The notes: generated from the sequence alone by a model not told the origin. Counted from the first letter of the stretch, positions 40,963 to 48,981 are shown. The stretch: DNA of 64,000 nucleotides from Microbulbifer variabilis (GCF_020524905.1 NZ_JAIVKI010000002.1:310001-374000), one strand, 5' to 3'. Program-made: numbers and translations.

Positions 40963-41310
40963 TTAGTGAGCAGCCTGCTGAATAACCGTCTCCAACATCT
41001 CGCTAACAAACTTCTGTTTGGCCTTGGGCAGCAGGGCTACCTGTTCGATCTGCCGTTGTAGCTTGGGCACCGGCCCGCGCTTGGCCGCCGTGTCTATCAG
41101 TCCCACCAACTCATCCACACTGACCCCGAACAGCTGCGCCAGCCTGGGCAGCATGGAAGCGGGCAGCTTGCGGATACCCTTCTCGAACGATGCCATATGC
41201 TGCTGGGAAATCTCCAGATACTCCGCCAGCTGTGCCTGTGTCAGGTTCTGGTGTTTACGCAGGGTGGCGATACGCTGCCCCAGTGCTTGGAAAGAGGTCG
41301 TGAACAACAA
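40963..41310 (-). CDS. XRE-family transcriptional regulator 1
   Basis: 115 residues with an N-terminal helix-turn-helix of the Cro/C1 type: LGQRIATLRKHQNLTQAQLAEYLEISQQHMASFEKGIRKLPASMLPRLAQLFGVSVDEL. A basic C-terminal helix ends in KQKFVSEMLETVIQQAAH. It is the only intact regulator of the array and is antisense to the toxin/immunity genes. It starts at TTG 41310 or 41307, directly abutting the orphan tip that begins at about 41311, so its native promoter and start may have been lost. It is GC-richer than the immunity genes around it. A role in repressing the locus is a guess from position. Confidence 0.8.
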   Translation of the reverse strand: MLFTTSFQALGQRIATLRKHQNLTQAQLAEYLEISQQHMASFEKGIRKLPASMLPRLAQLFGVSVDELVGLIDTAAKRGPVPKLQRQIEQVALLPKAKQKFVSEMLETVIQQAAH

Positions 41311-41484
41311 CTAATCGATTTTTATGGCGGTGCTAGGAGTGTCGGTGGCACAGCGAGAAATTTAATTAATGGTGTCGCAGACTTTAATCCAAATCGTCCT
41401 TATTACATGAACACAGCAAGGGCCGTGTTTGGGGATATGGCTGATAATTCACCAGAGCGGCTAAGATTGGAGAGGTATTTTTAG
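41311..41484 (+). pseudogene. Second orphan Rhs toxin tip fragment
   Basis: About 58 codons, from LIDFYGGARSVGGTARNLING to SPERLRLERYF with a TAG stop. No start codon or core precedes it. The frame runs backwards into the antisense XRE gene, which marks the junction. ERLR near the end recalls the EDERLR end of the other tips. Two bases separate its stop from the second Imm26-like gene, again a tip-immunity arrangement. The catalytic type is not recognisable. Confidence 0.65.
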
Positions 41485-41486
41485 AT

Positions 41487-41963
41487 ATGTCCCGTAGGAA
41501 AAAGGTTAAGTCTCAGTTTGAAAGCGGCACTGTGTACGCAATTCCTCTTGAGAATGGATATTCTTTTTGTGTTGTATGTGTAGGAAATGAATTTGCTTTC
41601 TTTGACTACCTTTCAAAAGAAGCGGTTATTCCTGATAATTTGTTAAATCTTCCTATCGCTTTCCGTGTTTTCGTCGGAAAAGGCGAGCCGAAATACGAAA
41701 AGTGGATTGCTTTGGGAAAGGTAGAATTACCAGAGGATTATCTGAAGCACTCTAGTTTCTTGCATAAGCCGGTGGGTTCGGAGGAGTATTTTATCTATTC
41801 AAATGGGGAGTCTCTACCTGCTTCTGAAGATGAGGTGAAAGGACTCGAGTTATTTGGTATCTGGTTTGGGCCGCATATTAAGGACAGGCTGGAAGAATAC
41901 TATGAAGGCAAGCCTAGTAGTGCTGTAGCTGCGATAAAAAAACAACTGGGAATTAATTTCTAA
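41487..41963 (+). CDS. Imm26-family immunity-like protein (second copy)
   Basis: 158 residues starting MSRRKKVKSQFESGTVYAIPLENGYSFCVVCVG, the Imm26 pattern of a basic start, GxVYAIPL and a following beta strand. It is weakly similar to the gene at 39138-39608 in the same positions (GDVFLIPL versus GTVYAIPL). It follows the orphan tip directly and is followed by the fourth hairpin. It probably neutralises the toxin whose tip remnant precedes it, or is kept for immunity against neighbours. Confidence 0.75.
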   Translation: MSRRKKVKSQFESGTVYAIPLENGYSFCVVCVGNEFAFFDYLSKEAVIPDNLLNLPIAFRVFVGKGEPKYEKWIALGKVELPEDYLKHSSFLHKPVGSEEYFIYSNGESLPASEDEVKGLELFGIWFGPHIKDRLEEYYEGKPSSAVAAIKKQLGINF

Positions 41964-41991
41964 AGTGAGAAATTAATCAGAGTTATCTAGG

Positions 41992-42023
41992 AAAGCCCCG
42001 GCAGAGCTATCTGCCGGGGCTTT
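41992..42023. terminator. Repeated bidirectional hairpin, copy 4
   Basis: AAAGCCCCGGCAGA and TCTGCCGGGGCTTT pair perfectly around GCTA. The sequence after it is shared with copy 2, linking both to XRE regulator 2. Confidence 0.85.
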
Positions 42024-42037
42024 GTCGTTATGGATCA

Positions 42038-42364
42038 TCAAGCCTGCTTCTTCAGCTTGGCATTCTCGATAAACGTATCAATCACCTGAATCACCTGTCG
42101 CTTGGTGGCGGCGTCCAGCTTCTCAATCTGCTGCATCCGTCGCAGCAATCTGGAATCCGGCTGCTTAATCTTCTTCACCGGTTTTACACCGAGTAGCTCG
42201 TCCGTGCTGACCTTGAGGGCCTGCGCCAGGTCCACCAGCAGGTTGGCCGGCGGGTGTTCGCTCTCGGTCTCGTAATAGGCGATGACCCGTCGCGTCGCGC
42301 CGATCTCTTCCGCCAGTTACTTCTGTGTATAGAGCGATGGAGGCTTTTTGCATCTATGACTCAT
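42038..42364 (-). pseudogene. XRE-family transcriptional regulator 2, broken by a nonsense codon
   Basis: Read from ATG 42364, the frame gives MSHRCKKPPSLYTQK, then TAA at 42317-42319. It continues in the same frame with LAEEIGATRRVIAYYETESEHPPANLLVDLAQALKVSTDELLG and ends in IENAKLKKQA. A GAA-to-TAA change in the helix-turn-helix (QKELAEEIG expected) explains the break. The region upstream carries three copies of a 10-base operator-like word. A downstream ATG-type restart could give only a truncated C-terminal part. Confidence 0.85.
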
Positions 42365-42408
42365 AAAGCACCCTTAAAGTGAGTCATAGAAGCTCAGTCT
42401 ATGACTCA
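42354..42408. promoter_or_regulatory. Operator-like triple repeat upstream of XRE regulator 2
   Basis: CTATGACTCA occurs at 42354-42363 and 42399-42408, with the inverted copy TGAGTCATAG at 42380-42389. The first copy overlaps the regulator's own start codon. Such spacing fits binding of a dimeric XRE repressor and autoregulation. Confidence 0.6.
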
Positions 42409-42606
42409 CACTCATCACAAATGATGGTGCACGAAGAGTACTAAGATACAAATCAAGGTTATCAATGCCTGCGTTTCGTCCAACGGGGATCTGGGAGGCA
42501 CCGAGTTTATAGCCCTAGTAACCGATAATGGATTCAGCTAGCGAAGATCTCAACAACCTACGGGAGTCGGGCCAGCATCCGTACATGCAAAGAGGTTCTC
42601 AATATT
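42409..42606. other. Stretch without a recognisable gene at the distal end of the element
   Basis: About 200 bases with stops in all frames and no similarity I recognise. It lies between the operator-like repeats and the first distal TnsB-type site. Confidence 0.5.
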
Positions 42607-42757
42607 AAAAGTATGATACTTTATTGTCAGGTTTTTAAGATGAACATGCATATCACAAGCGGAAAGTATGATTCTTTAACTTTTTTGCGAAAAAACTGCC
42701 CTAGTAAAATCAATAAGTTAGCTTGGTGAAAGTATGAAACATTATTGTTAACTTACA
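42607..42757 (-). repeat. Tn7-like left-type end (distal) with three TnsB-type sites
   Basis: Three 22-bp sites on the minus strand at 42728-42749, 42661-42682 and 42607-42628 are separated by about 30-45 bases. The terminus is ACA on the plus strand (TGT inwards). The innermost copy is identical over 19 bases to the glmS-side site. Spaced sites are typical of the Tn7 left end. Confidence 0.85.
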
Positions 42758-42762
42758 GTTTA
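42758..42762. repeat. 5-bp target-site duplication, right copy
   Basis: GTTTA follows the terminal ACA directly. Its last base is the A of the hydrolase start codon. Confidence 0.9.
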
Positions 42763-43610
42763 TGGATAAACCCGCAGAGCGCTTTAGCTTCACTACATCC
42801 GATGGGGTGAAGCTAAGCTATCAAAGTGCCGGGACTGGTCCCACCCTGCTGATGCTGCATGGTTGGTCTCAAGGGGCGGCCCTGTTTAAGCACCAACTCT
42901 CTGGCTTGAGTGATCGCTATCGGGTGATCGCGCTGGATATGCGTGGCCATGGTCATTCGGAAAAGGCCCAGCACGGCTACCGTATCGCCCGGTTGGCGAA
43001 GGACCTACAGGAGCTGATTACCGCTCTGGCTCCCAAACCTCTCTATTTGCTTGGTCACTCGGCTGGTGCCTCGGTGATCTGGAGCTACCTGGAAATGTTT
43101 GGCGATGCGGGAATTTCCAAACTGGTTTTTATCGATGAACCCGCCGCCCTACTGGCCCAGCCCTATTGGTCTGAACAAGAGCGACTGGAGGCTGGCGCAA
43201 TTCTCACGGCCGAAAAACTCGTTGAGATTACCGGCCAGTTGCGCAGCTCCAAAGCCGAGGAAGCCACCCGCAACATACTGATGTCAATGGTGACTCCGAC
43301 GATGCCCCCTGAGCAGAGGGAAGAGCTAGTTACGGTCAATCTGCAGTTTCCTCGCGCCCTGGCAGCACGCCTCTTTATCGATAATGTCACCCGTGATTGG
43401 CGTGACTTTATTCCCCGTATTGAAAAGCCCACCCTGATTGCGTTCGGTCGTGCCAGCCCACACCCGGTGGAATGCCAGCAGTGGATTCAACAGCAAATCA
43501 GAGGTTCCCACTTGGAAATTATTGAGGCCGAAGATGGGGGCAGTCACTTTCTATTTCTCGAAGCACCTCAAAGGTTTAATACACTGCTGCGGGATTTTCT
43601 AGATAGCTGA
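42762..43610 (+). CDS. Alpha/beta-hydrolase fold protein
   Basis: 282 residues with the standard fold: oxyanion-hole LMLHGWSQGA, LDMRGHGHSEK, the nucleophile elbow LLGHSAGAS (Ser100) and a C-terminal catalytic His in EDGGSHFLFLEAP. No signal peptide; the substrate is unknown, and a small ester or lactone is likely for this class. The start ATG at 42762 uses the last base of the transposon target duplication, and no ribosome binding site is visible upstream, where the transposon end now lies. Before insertion, the sequence behind glmS would have led directly into this ATG. Confidence 0.87.
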   Translation: MDKPAERFSFTTSDGVKLSYQSAGTGPTLLMLHGWSQGAALFKHQLSGLSDRYRVIALDMRGHGHSEKAQHGYRIARLAKDLQELITALAPKPLYLLGHSAGASVIWSYLEMFGDAGISKLVFIDEPAALLAQPYWSEQERLEAGAILTAEKLVEITGQLRSSKAEEATRNILMSMVTPTMPPEQREELVTVNLQFPRALAARLFIDNVTRDWRDFIPRIEKPTLIAFGRASPHPVECQQWIQQQIRGSHLEIIEAEDGGSHFLFLEAPQRFNTLLRDFLDS

Positions 43611-43676
43611 CAGGAGACAAATCTATAAAGCTGTAGCATGGAAGAACTCTTTAGGGGGCCGACTATTTCCTAATAG

Positions 43677-43850
43677 TTTTCCACAGATTCAACTTTGCCT
43701 TATCCGTGGTTATATGTAGTGGATAAGTTAAATAGAAGTTATTAACAGTTTCGTGTTTTAACGAATTTTGGAATTACCTTTCTGCTTCAAGTGTGTATTT
43801 CTGTGGATAACCACCCTTAAAATGGCCTATTTCTTTCCAAACTATGCACA
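43677..43850. other. Cluster of DnaA-box-like sequences
   Basis: This gap contains a perfect consensus box on the minus strand (TTATCCACA, 43802-43810), one-mismatch boxes TTATCCACT (minus, 43718-43726) and TTTTCCACA (plus, 43677-43685), and CTATGCACA (43842-43850). An AT-rich stretch at about 43725-43780 lies between them. It may titrate DnaA, regulate the next gene, or be chance. Confidence 0.45.
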
Positions 43851-43864
43851 AGGAAAGCTATTCC

Positions 43865-44881
43865 ATGATGAAGGCCATAGGTTATCAACAGTCCCTCCCT
43901 ATTTCTGATGAACTCTCCCTACAAGATATCTCCCTGCCGATACCCCAGGTCTCAGGCCGGGACTTATTGGTAGAAGTCCATGCTGTTTCGGTCAATCCTG
44001 TGGATACCAAGGTGCGTACAAGAGTTGAAGCCGCTGAGGGGCAATGGAAAGTTCTCGGCTGGGATGCCACCGGGGTAATCAAAGCTACTGGCGCCGATGT
44101 AAGCCATTTTTCTGTGGGTGATCGGGTTTGGTACGCGGGGGATATATCCCGCCCAGGTAGTTATGCGCAGTACCAGCTGGTGGATGAGCGTATTGCCGGA
44201 TTTGCGCCAGAGAGCCTCAGTGACGCCGAGTCCGCGGCCCTGCCACTCACCGCTATTACCGCTTGGGAGTTACTATTTGATCGTTTGCAGGTACCGGTTG
44301 GTAAAGGGGCTGATGACAAGACCCTATTGGTGATCGGCGCTGCCGGTGGTGTGGGGTCCATTTTGATTCAATTGGCCCGGCGCCTGACTAACCTCACAGT
44401 AATCGGCAGCGCTTCGCGTACCGAGACCAATCAATGGCTGAAAAACCTGGGAGTGCACCATGTCATTAATCACCGCAAGCCGCTGAGCGAAGAACTCGCA
44501 AACGCCAGTATCGCTGAGGTGGACTATGTGGTTAGTTTGACTCACACAGGGGATCATCTGGCGGAAATCATAAAGAGTATTAAGCCACAAGGAAAACTTG
44601 CCCTGATTGATGATCCAGAAAACCTGGATGTATTGGCACTCAAGCAGAAAAGTATCTCTCTGCATTGGGAGTTTATGTTTACGCGTTCACTCTTTGAAAC
44701 AGAGGATATGGCGGCGCAGCATAAATTGCTCAATGAGCTGGCGGAATTGATTGATAAAGGATTAATTAAAACGACCTTGGGTCAACATTTTGGCAAAATA
44801 AATGCACAAAATCTGCGTAAGGCGCACGCGCTTATAGAGTCGCAGAGTGCCAAGGGAAAAATCGTTCTGGAAGGATTTTAA
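43865..44881 (+). CDS. Zinc-type alcohol dehydrogenase-like / quinone oxidoreductase family protein
   Basis: MDR-superfamily NADPH-dependent reductase. The N-terminal GroES-like domain (LLVEVHAVSVNPVDTKVR) is followed by the Rossmann domain with VIGAAGGVGSILIQLARR. It lacks the zinc-ligand cysteines of true alcohol dehydrogenases, fitting the quinone-oxidoreductase (zeta-crystallin/ZADH) branch. I start it at ATG 43865 (MMKAIGYQQ), because AAGGAAA lies about eight bases upstream and MKAIGY is the usual beginning. An ATG at 43844 is also in frame. 338 residues. Confidence 0.88.
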   Translation: MMKAIGYQQSLPISDELSLQDISLPIPQVSGRDLLVEVHAVSVNPVDTKVRTRVEAAEGQWKVLGWDATGVIKATGADVSHFSVGDRVWYAGDISRPGSYAQYQLVDERIAGFAPESLSDAESAALPLTAITAWELLFDRLQVPVGKGADDKTLLVIGAAGGVGSILIQLARRLTNLTVIGSASRTETNQWLKNLGVHHVINHRKPLSEELANASIAEVDYVVSLTHTGDHLAEIIKSIKPQGKLALIDDPENLDVLALKQKSISLHWEFMFTRSLFETEDMAAQHKLLNELAELIDKGLIKTTLGQHFGKINAQNLRKAHALIESQSAKGKIVLEGF

Positions 44882-45121
44882 AAAAATAAATTCTATTTAT
44901 TTACAAGTAAACCCATAATTTTTTTGGTGCTCCGTCTGGCACCAAGGCTGATGCTCTGGCGCTTGTGACATGGCACAGGCGCTATTAATATCTCTTTTTA
45001 TTGCCTGTTACTTTGTGTCATTACCCGGCAAACTTATTTCCTATACTGGCGGAATGGCTGATCCGATAATTCGGGTTGAAAACCGCGGTGTGGCGGTCTT
45101 TCACAGGAATATAAGTAAGCG

Positions 45122-46741
45122 ATGCACTATCTCGTTGTTGCACTGCTGTTACTATTGGTAGTGGCACTTAGCTTGATTGTCGCGCGCGTTCTGCCTTTCC
45201 CGATTCCCCTACCTCTTATTCAAATCCTCGGTGGAGTTCTTCTGGGGACCTTGTTTGGTATAAAAATACCACTAGACCCAGAAATATTCTTTTTGCTTTT
45301 TATTCCGCCATTACTCTTTCTGGCGGGATGGCGCATTCCTAAAGGGGCCTTCTTTCGAGACCTGGGTTCAATCATTACTCTTGCCGTGGGATTGGTGATT
45401 TTTACTGTTGTGGGGATGGGTTTTTTTATCACCTGGTTGTTACCGATTATGCCAGTTGCCATGGCTTTTGCATTGGCAGCAATACTCGCACCTACGGACC
45501 CTGTGGCAGTATCTGTCGTGCAAGGGGGGAATAATATCCCACCAAGACTGGAACATATTCTTGCCGGAGAGTCTTTGTTTAATGATGCCTCTGGGCTGGA
45601 TATTTTTCGCATTGCTTTGACTGCGGCTTTGACAGGTAGTTTTTCTTTTTCACAAGCGATAAGTGGTTTTTTCTGGGTTGCCATAGGCGGAGTAGTCATT
45701 GGTGCCGGAGTGGCTTTTATTTGCGGTTACCTGTTGCGCTGGTTGGTCAATCTCAGTGGTGAGGATACGGCTATTCAGATATTGGTAAGCCTGCTGGTGC
45801 CTTTTGCTGCTTATCAGGCCGGTCAGAGTGTTGGTGTATCGGGAATTCTCGCTGCCGCGAGCGCGGGAATTGCTACACATTACACCAGCCTGCATAGTTC
45901 GGAAAAATCCACCACGCGTATGGATCGTCGCGCGGTGTGGAGTACGGTGCAAATTGTGCTCGATGGCATTATTTTTGTATTGTTAGGTGAACAGTTAGTG
46001 CGTCTTATCGATGCGGATACTAGCTGGGCCCGCGATGTCGGGCTCGCAATGATGTCGTTGTATATCCTGGCAATTTTCGTTGTTTTAATGTTATTGCGAT
46101 TTGTTTGGGTTTGGGTGTCGCTTTACCTATCACGTTTTCGTCGCAATATTCCCTCTTTTTCCACCCAATTTACATTGGTTAGTGTTTTGAGTGTGGCCGG
46201 TGTGCGAGGGGCTATCACTCTGGCCGGGGCATTTTCTCTACCCCTGTTAATGCCCGATGGTTCGCCCTTACCGGGCCGCCAAGCGGCTCTGGCAATTGCT
46301 ATGGGAGTGATCCTGATATCACTGTTAGTCGCCAGTATTGCCCTGCCCTTTTTTCTCAGGCGTCTACCAGATACTCCTCACATGGCAGCAATTGGCGATG
46401 AGAGAGGGGCCAGGGTTTCTGCCGCTAAGGCCGCGGAACAGCGGTTAATCGGTCTGCGCAAAGAAATAGATGGACACTGGAAGAATAAAGAGGTCGCCTA
46501 TGAGGCGATTGATCATCTGCTTGAAATATACCGCCGACGAATTATCAACGGTGACGATGAGGCTGGTGAGACAATTTGGATACGCGCACGTGTGGAACGA
46601 AAATTTCGTCTGGAGGCACTTGCCGCAGAGCGGCAACGTCTTTTGGAGTTACGTGTTCACCGAGAAATTGATGATGAGTTGCATAGAAAATTAGTGCTAG
46701 AAGTTGACCTGGTTGAAGCGAGCCTTATTTCCAAGGAATAG
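45122..46741 (+). CDS. CPA1-family Na+/H+ antiporter
   Basis: Inner-membrane monovalent cation:proton antiporter of 539 residues. About twelve membrane helices contain the conserved APTDPVAVSVVQGG and GESLFNDASGLDIFRIAL, which hold the aspartates of the ion pathway. VAGVRGAITLAGAFSLP is the later signature. The C-terminal 130 residues form a charged cytoplasmic domain (KEIDGHWKNKEVAYEAIDHLLEIYRRR), as in the YjcE/NhaP-like group. It is somewhat AT-richer than its neighbours. The ion (Na+ or K+) cannot be told from sequence. Confidence 0.9.
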   Translation: MHYLVVALLLLLVVALSLIVARVLPFPIPLPLIQILGGVLLGTLFGIKIPLDPEIFFLLFIPPLLFLAGWRIPKGAFFRDLGSIITLAVGLVIFTVVGMGFFITWLLPIMPVAMAFALAAILAPTDPVAVSVVQGGNNIPPRLEHILAGESLFNDASGLDIFRIALTAALTGSFSFSQAISGFFWVAIGGVVIGAGVAFICGYLLRWLVNLSGEDTAIQILVSLLVPFAAYQAGQSVGVSGILAAASAGIATHYTSLHSSEKSTTRMDRRAVWSTVQIVLDGIIFVLLGEQLVRLIDADTSWARDVGLAMMSLYILAIFVVLMLLRFVWVWVSLYLSRFRRNIPSFSTQFTLVSVLSVAGVRGAITLAGAFSLPLLMPDGSPLPGRQAALAIAMGVILISLLVASIALPFFLRRLPDTPHMAAIGDERGARVSAAKAAEQRLIGLRKEIDGHWKNKEVAYEAIDHLLEIYRRRIINGDDEAGETIWIRARVERKFRLEALAAERQRLLELRVHREIDDELHRKLVLEVDLVEASLISKE

Positions 46742-47111
46742 ATTTTGGTGGGAAATTTTTCTGTAGTTTTTACTAATTTAGTGATCGCGATTCACTTAGA
46801 TAGAGATATACCAAATAAATAGGTCGACTTGGTGATGAATGGCTATCGACTTATAGTTTAGTTAGAGAAAATCATTTAACTTTCGGTAACTATAATGCCC
46901 CTAGCAGGTAAGGTATTAATAATTTTGGGCGATCAATGAACATTGGCTTTTTCATGGCACAGTGTTAAATAACAGCCCCGCTACTGGCCAGTAAGCACCT
47001 GATTTAAACGGCTATCAAATTATTATTGCTGCAAGAAAATATGCTGACCTGAATAGATTTATTCTAAAAACTAAAAGTCCAAGGGTAATTGTCTGTACAC
47101 CCCAAAATTCT
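46742..47111. other. Convergent intergenic region, no gene seen
   Basis: 370 AT-rich bases between the plus-strand CPA1 antiporter and the minus-strand CPA2 antiporter. No open frame, repeat or convincing terminator hairpin found. Confidence 0.5.
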
Positions 47112-48968
47112 CTAGGGCTTTTCCGTTTCCAGTTTGGCCTCTTCCCAGTAATGATCCAGGTGTAGATCCTTGTCGCGACGGTCCTCTTGCAGGGCCTGTA
47201 GGAGTTGTTCGCGATAAATACGACTCTGGGCGATATGCTGCGCCTCATCGCGCCAGTAGGGAAATAATGCCTCCAGCATACGCTGGTCGTGCTGTTTAAA
47301 CTTGCGTGCTGCCCGGCGCGCTTGCAGGGGGCTGAGTCCCAGAAGCTCCAGAGCTTTTTCACCTATTGCCAGGGCCGGGTCTACCGTCTCGCGGAAAATA
47401 TATTTTACCCCAGCCTCCATCAGTGCATATTGGTGCATACGGCTGCGTGCCCGCGCGAGAATCTTTAGGTGGGGAAAGTGTTTTTGCAGTTGTGCGACGA
47501 TCTCCAGAGACGCGGCCTGATCGCTCAAGGTGAGTATTGCCAGGCGTGCATTGGCGGCCCCGGCGGCGCGCAGGAGATCTTCCCGCGTGGCATCCCCATA
47601 ATAGGCCTCAATGCCATAGCGACGTACCAGATCCAGCTGTTCGGCGTTGCGCTCCAGCAGGGTGGTGCTAAAACCACAGGCATTGAGCAGGCGTCCGGTA
47701 ATCTGGCCGAAGCGACCATAACCGATAATGATGACCGGTGAATTGGAATCTAGCGGTTGTTCGTGCTCGACCGCCTGTGGGGCTCCTGGGCCGACAAGGA
47801 ATCGCGGTTGGATAAATTTTTCAAATACCAGCAGTAATATCGGTGTGAGTGCCATTGTCAGTGCAATCAGCGCCACCAGCAGGCTGCTCGCCTCGGTGTC
47901 GAGCACCTGGATTTGAGTAGAAAAAGACACCAGCACAAAGCCAAATTCCCCCGCCTGAGCCAGGGACAGAGCGAACAACCAGTCCTCTCCCTTGGACATG
48001 CGCAGAAAGCGCGCCAACAGGAACAGGACGGCAAACTTAACCAATACCAGGGCTATTACCAGGCCGAACAACAGCAGCGGGTTCTGAGCGATTTGCGCGA
48101 AATTCAGGCTGGCGCCCACGGCGATAAAGAAAAGCCCCAGCAGCAATCCTTTGAAAGGCTCAATATCCGCCTCCAGCTCGTGGCGAAACTCACTTTCCGC
48201 CAACAGGACCCCGGCGAGGAAAGTGCCGAGAGCGGGTGAGAGATCGAGCCAGCTCATTACCGCCGCAGCGCCGAAGACAATTAATAAGGCGGTAACGGTA
48301 AACATTTCGCGCACTTGGCTGCCGGCGACCAGGCGTAACAGTGGGCCCAGCAGGTAGCGGCCGGTGATGGCGAAAGCGGCAATGGTGCCGATGACTGCGG
48401 CGGCGTATTGCCAGCCCTCCATACCGCTGGAGGACGATTCGGCGGGGGTGCCTGCGAGCAATGGCAGTAGGGCGAGAATGGGAATAACTGCGATATCCTG
48501 TAGTAGAAGGACCGCAAAAGCACTGCGCCCGCCCTGAGTCTTGAGAAGCCCTTTTTCGCTAAGGGACTGCAGTACAATGGCGGTGGATGACAGGGCCAGG
48601 ATCAAGCCGATCGCCACAGCGGTGGGCCAACCCATATCGAATAACCACAGTGCCATGCCGGCTACGGCGGCAGCGGTTAGTAACAGTTGCGCGCTGCCGG
48701 TGCCGAGAATGGCGCCACGCATTTGCCACAACTTTTTGGGCTGCATCTCCAGGCCGATCAAAAACAGCATCAGTGCCACGCCGAATTCAGCCACGTGCAT
48801 TTCGTCCCTGGCATCTCCTACCAAGGCCAGTGCGCTTGGCCCAATGGCCACCCCGGCGAGCAGGTATCCGAGTACAGAACCCAGACCTAGGCGCGTAGCA
48901 ATAGGCACGGCGATAACCGCAGCACCCATAAATATGACCGCTTCTACAAGGAAGTTTGAGTGTTCCAT
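47112..48968 (-). CDS. CPA2-family monovalent cation:proton antiporter (KefB/KefC-like)
   Basis: 618 residues. The N-terminal membrane domain has about twelve helices and starts MEHSNFLVEAVIFMGAAVIAVPIATRLGLGSVLGYLLAG, with LDLSPALGTFLAGVLLAESEFRHELEADIEPFKGLLLGLFFIAVG. The C-terminal TrkA-N/RCK domain begins IIGYGRFGQITGRLL, an NAD-binding fold that gates the transporter. It resembles KefB/KefC glutathione-gated K+ efflux systems; whether glutathione controls it is not visible. Its start is 13 bp downstream of the stop of the next CPA1 gene on the same strand, so the two form an operon. Confidence 0.9.
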   Translation of the reverse strand: MEHSNFLVEAVIFMGAAVIAVPIATRLGLGSVLGYLLAGVAIGPSALALVGDARDEMHVAEFGVALMLFLIGLEMQPKKLWQMRGAILGTGSAQLLLTAAAVAGMALWLFDMGWPTAVAIGLILALSSTAIVLQSLSEKGLLKTQGGRSAFAVLLLQDIAVIPILALLPLLAGTPAESSSSGMEGWQYAAAVIGTIAAFAITGRYLLGPLLRLVAGSQVREMFTVTALLIVFGAAAVMSWLDLSPALGTFLAGVLLAESEFRHELEADIEPFKGLLLGLFFIAVGASLNFAQIAQNPLLLFGLVIALVLVKFAVLFLLARFLRMSKGEDWLFALSLAQAGEFGFVLVSFSTQIQVLDTEASSLLVALIALTMALTPILLLVFEKFIQPRFLVGPGAPQAVEHEQPLDSNSPVIIIGYGRFGQITGRLLNACGFSTTLLERNAEQLDLVRRYGIEAYYGDATREDLLRAAGAANARLAILTLSDQAASLEIVAQLQKHFPHLKILARARSRMHQYALMEAGVKYIFRETVDPALAIGEKALELLGLSPLQARRAARKFKQHDQRMLEALFPYWRDEAQHIAQSRIYREQLLQALQEDRRDKDLHLDHYWEEAKLETEKP

Positions 48969-48981
48969 CGATCAATAATCG

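Larger units (their letters stand above)
28910..42757. mobile_element. Tn7-like element at attTn7, with decayed tnsA and Rhs toxin cargo
   Basis: The glmS-proximal end begins TGTGGATTGACAATAAAG and the distal end, read inwards on the minus strand, begins TGTAAGTTAACAATAATG. A 19-bp sequence, GACAATAAAGTATCATACT, occurs at 28918-28936 and again in inverted orientation at 42610-42628. Five related 22-bp sites are present: two abutting at the glmS end (28918-28939, 28938-28959) and three spaced at the far end (42607-42628, 42661-42682, 42728-42749). This matches the asymmetric TnsB-site layout of Tn7, whose left-end sites read GACAATAAAGT. A perfect 5-bp duplication flanks the element. Only remnants of tnsA remain; no tnsB, C or D gene is present. 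Cargo is the toxin locus. Confidence 0.9.

Noticed and set aside
39673..42023. Hairpin repeats considered as a CRISPR array
   Set aside because: Only four copies at irregular distances of 0.2-1.1 kb with genes between them; no spacer-repeat pattern or cas genes.
44970..45161. 63-codon frame before the CPA1 antiporter
   Set aside because: Overlaps the antiporter start and has no supporting features; could at most be a leader.
29764..47040. 13-base match GCTGCAAGAAAAT at 29764 and 47028
   Set aside because: Too short and its flanks are only loosely alike; no duplication or end structure supports a second element.
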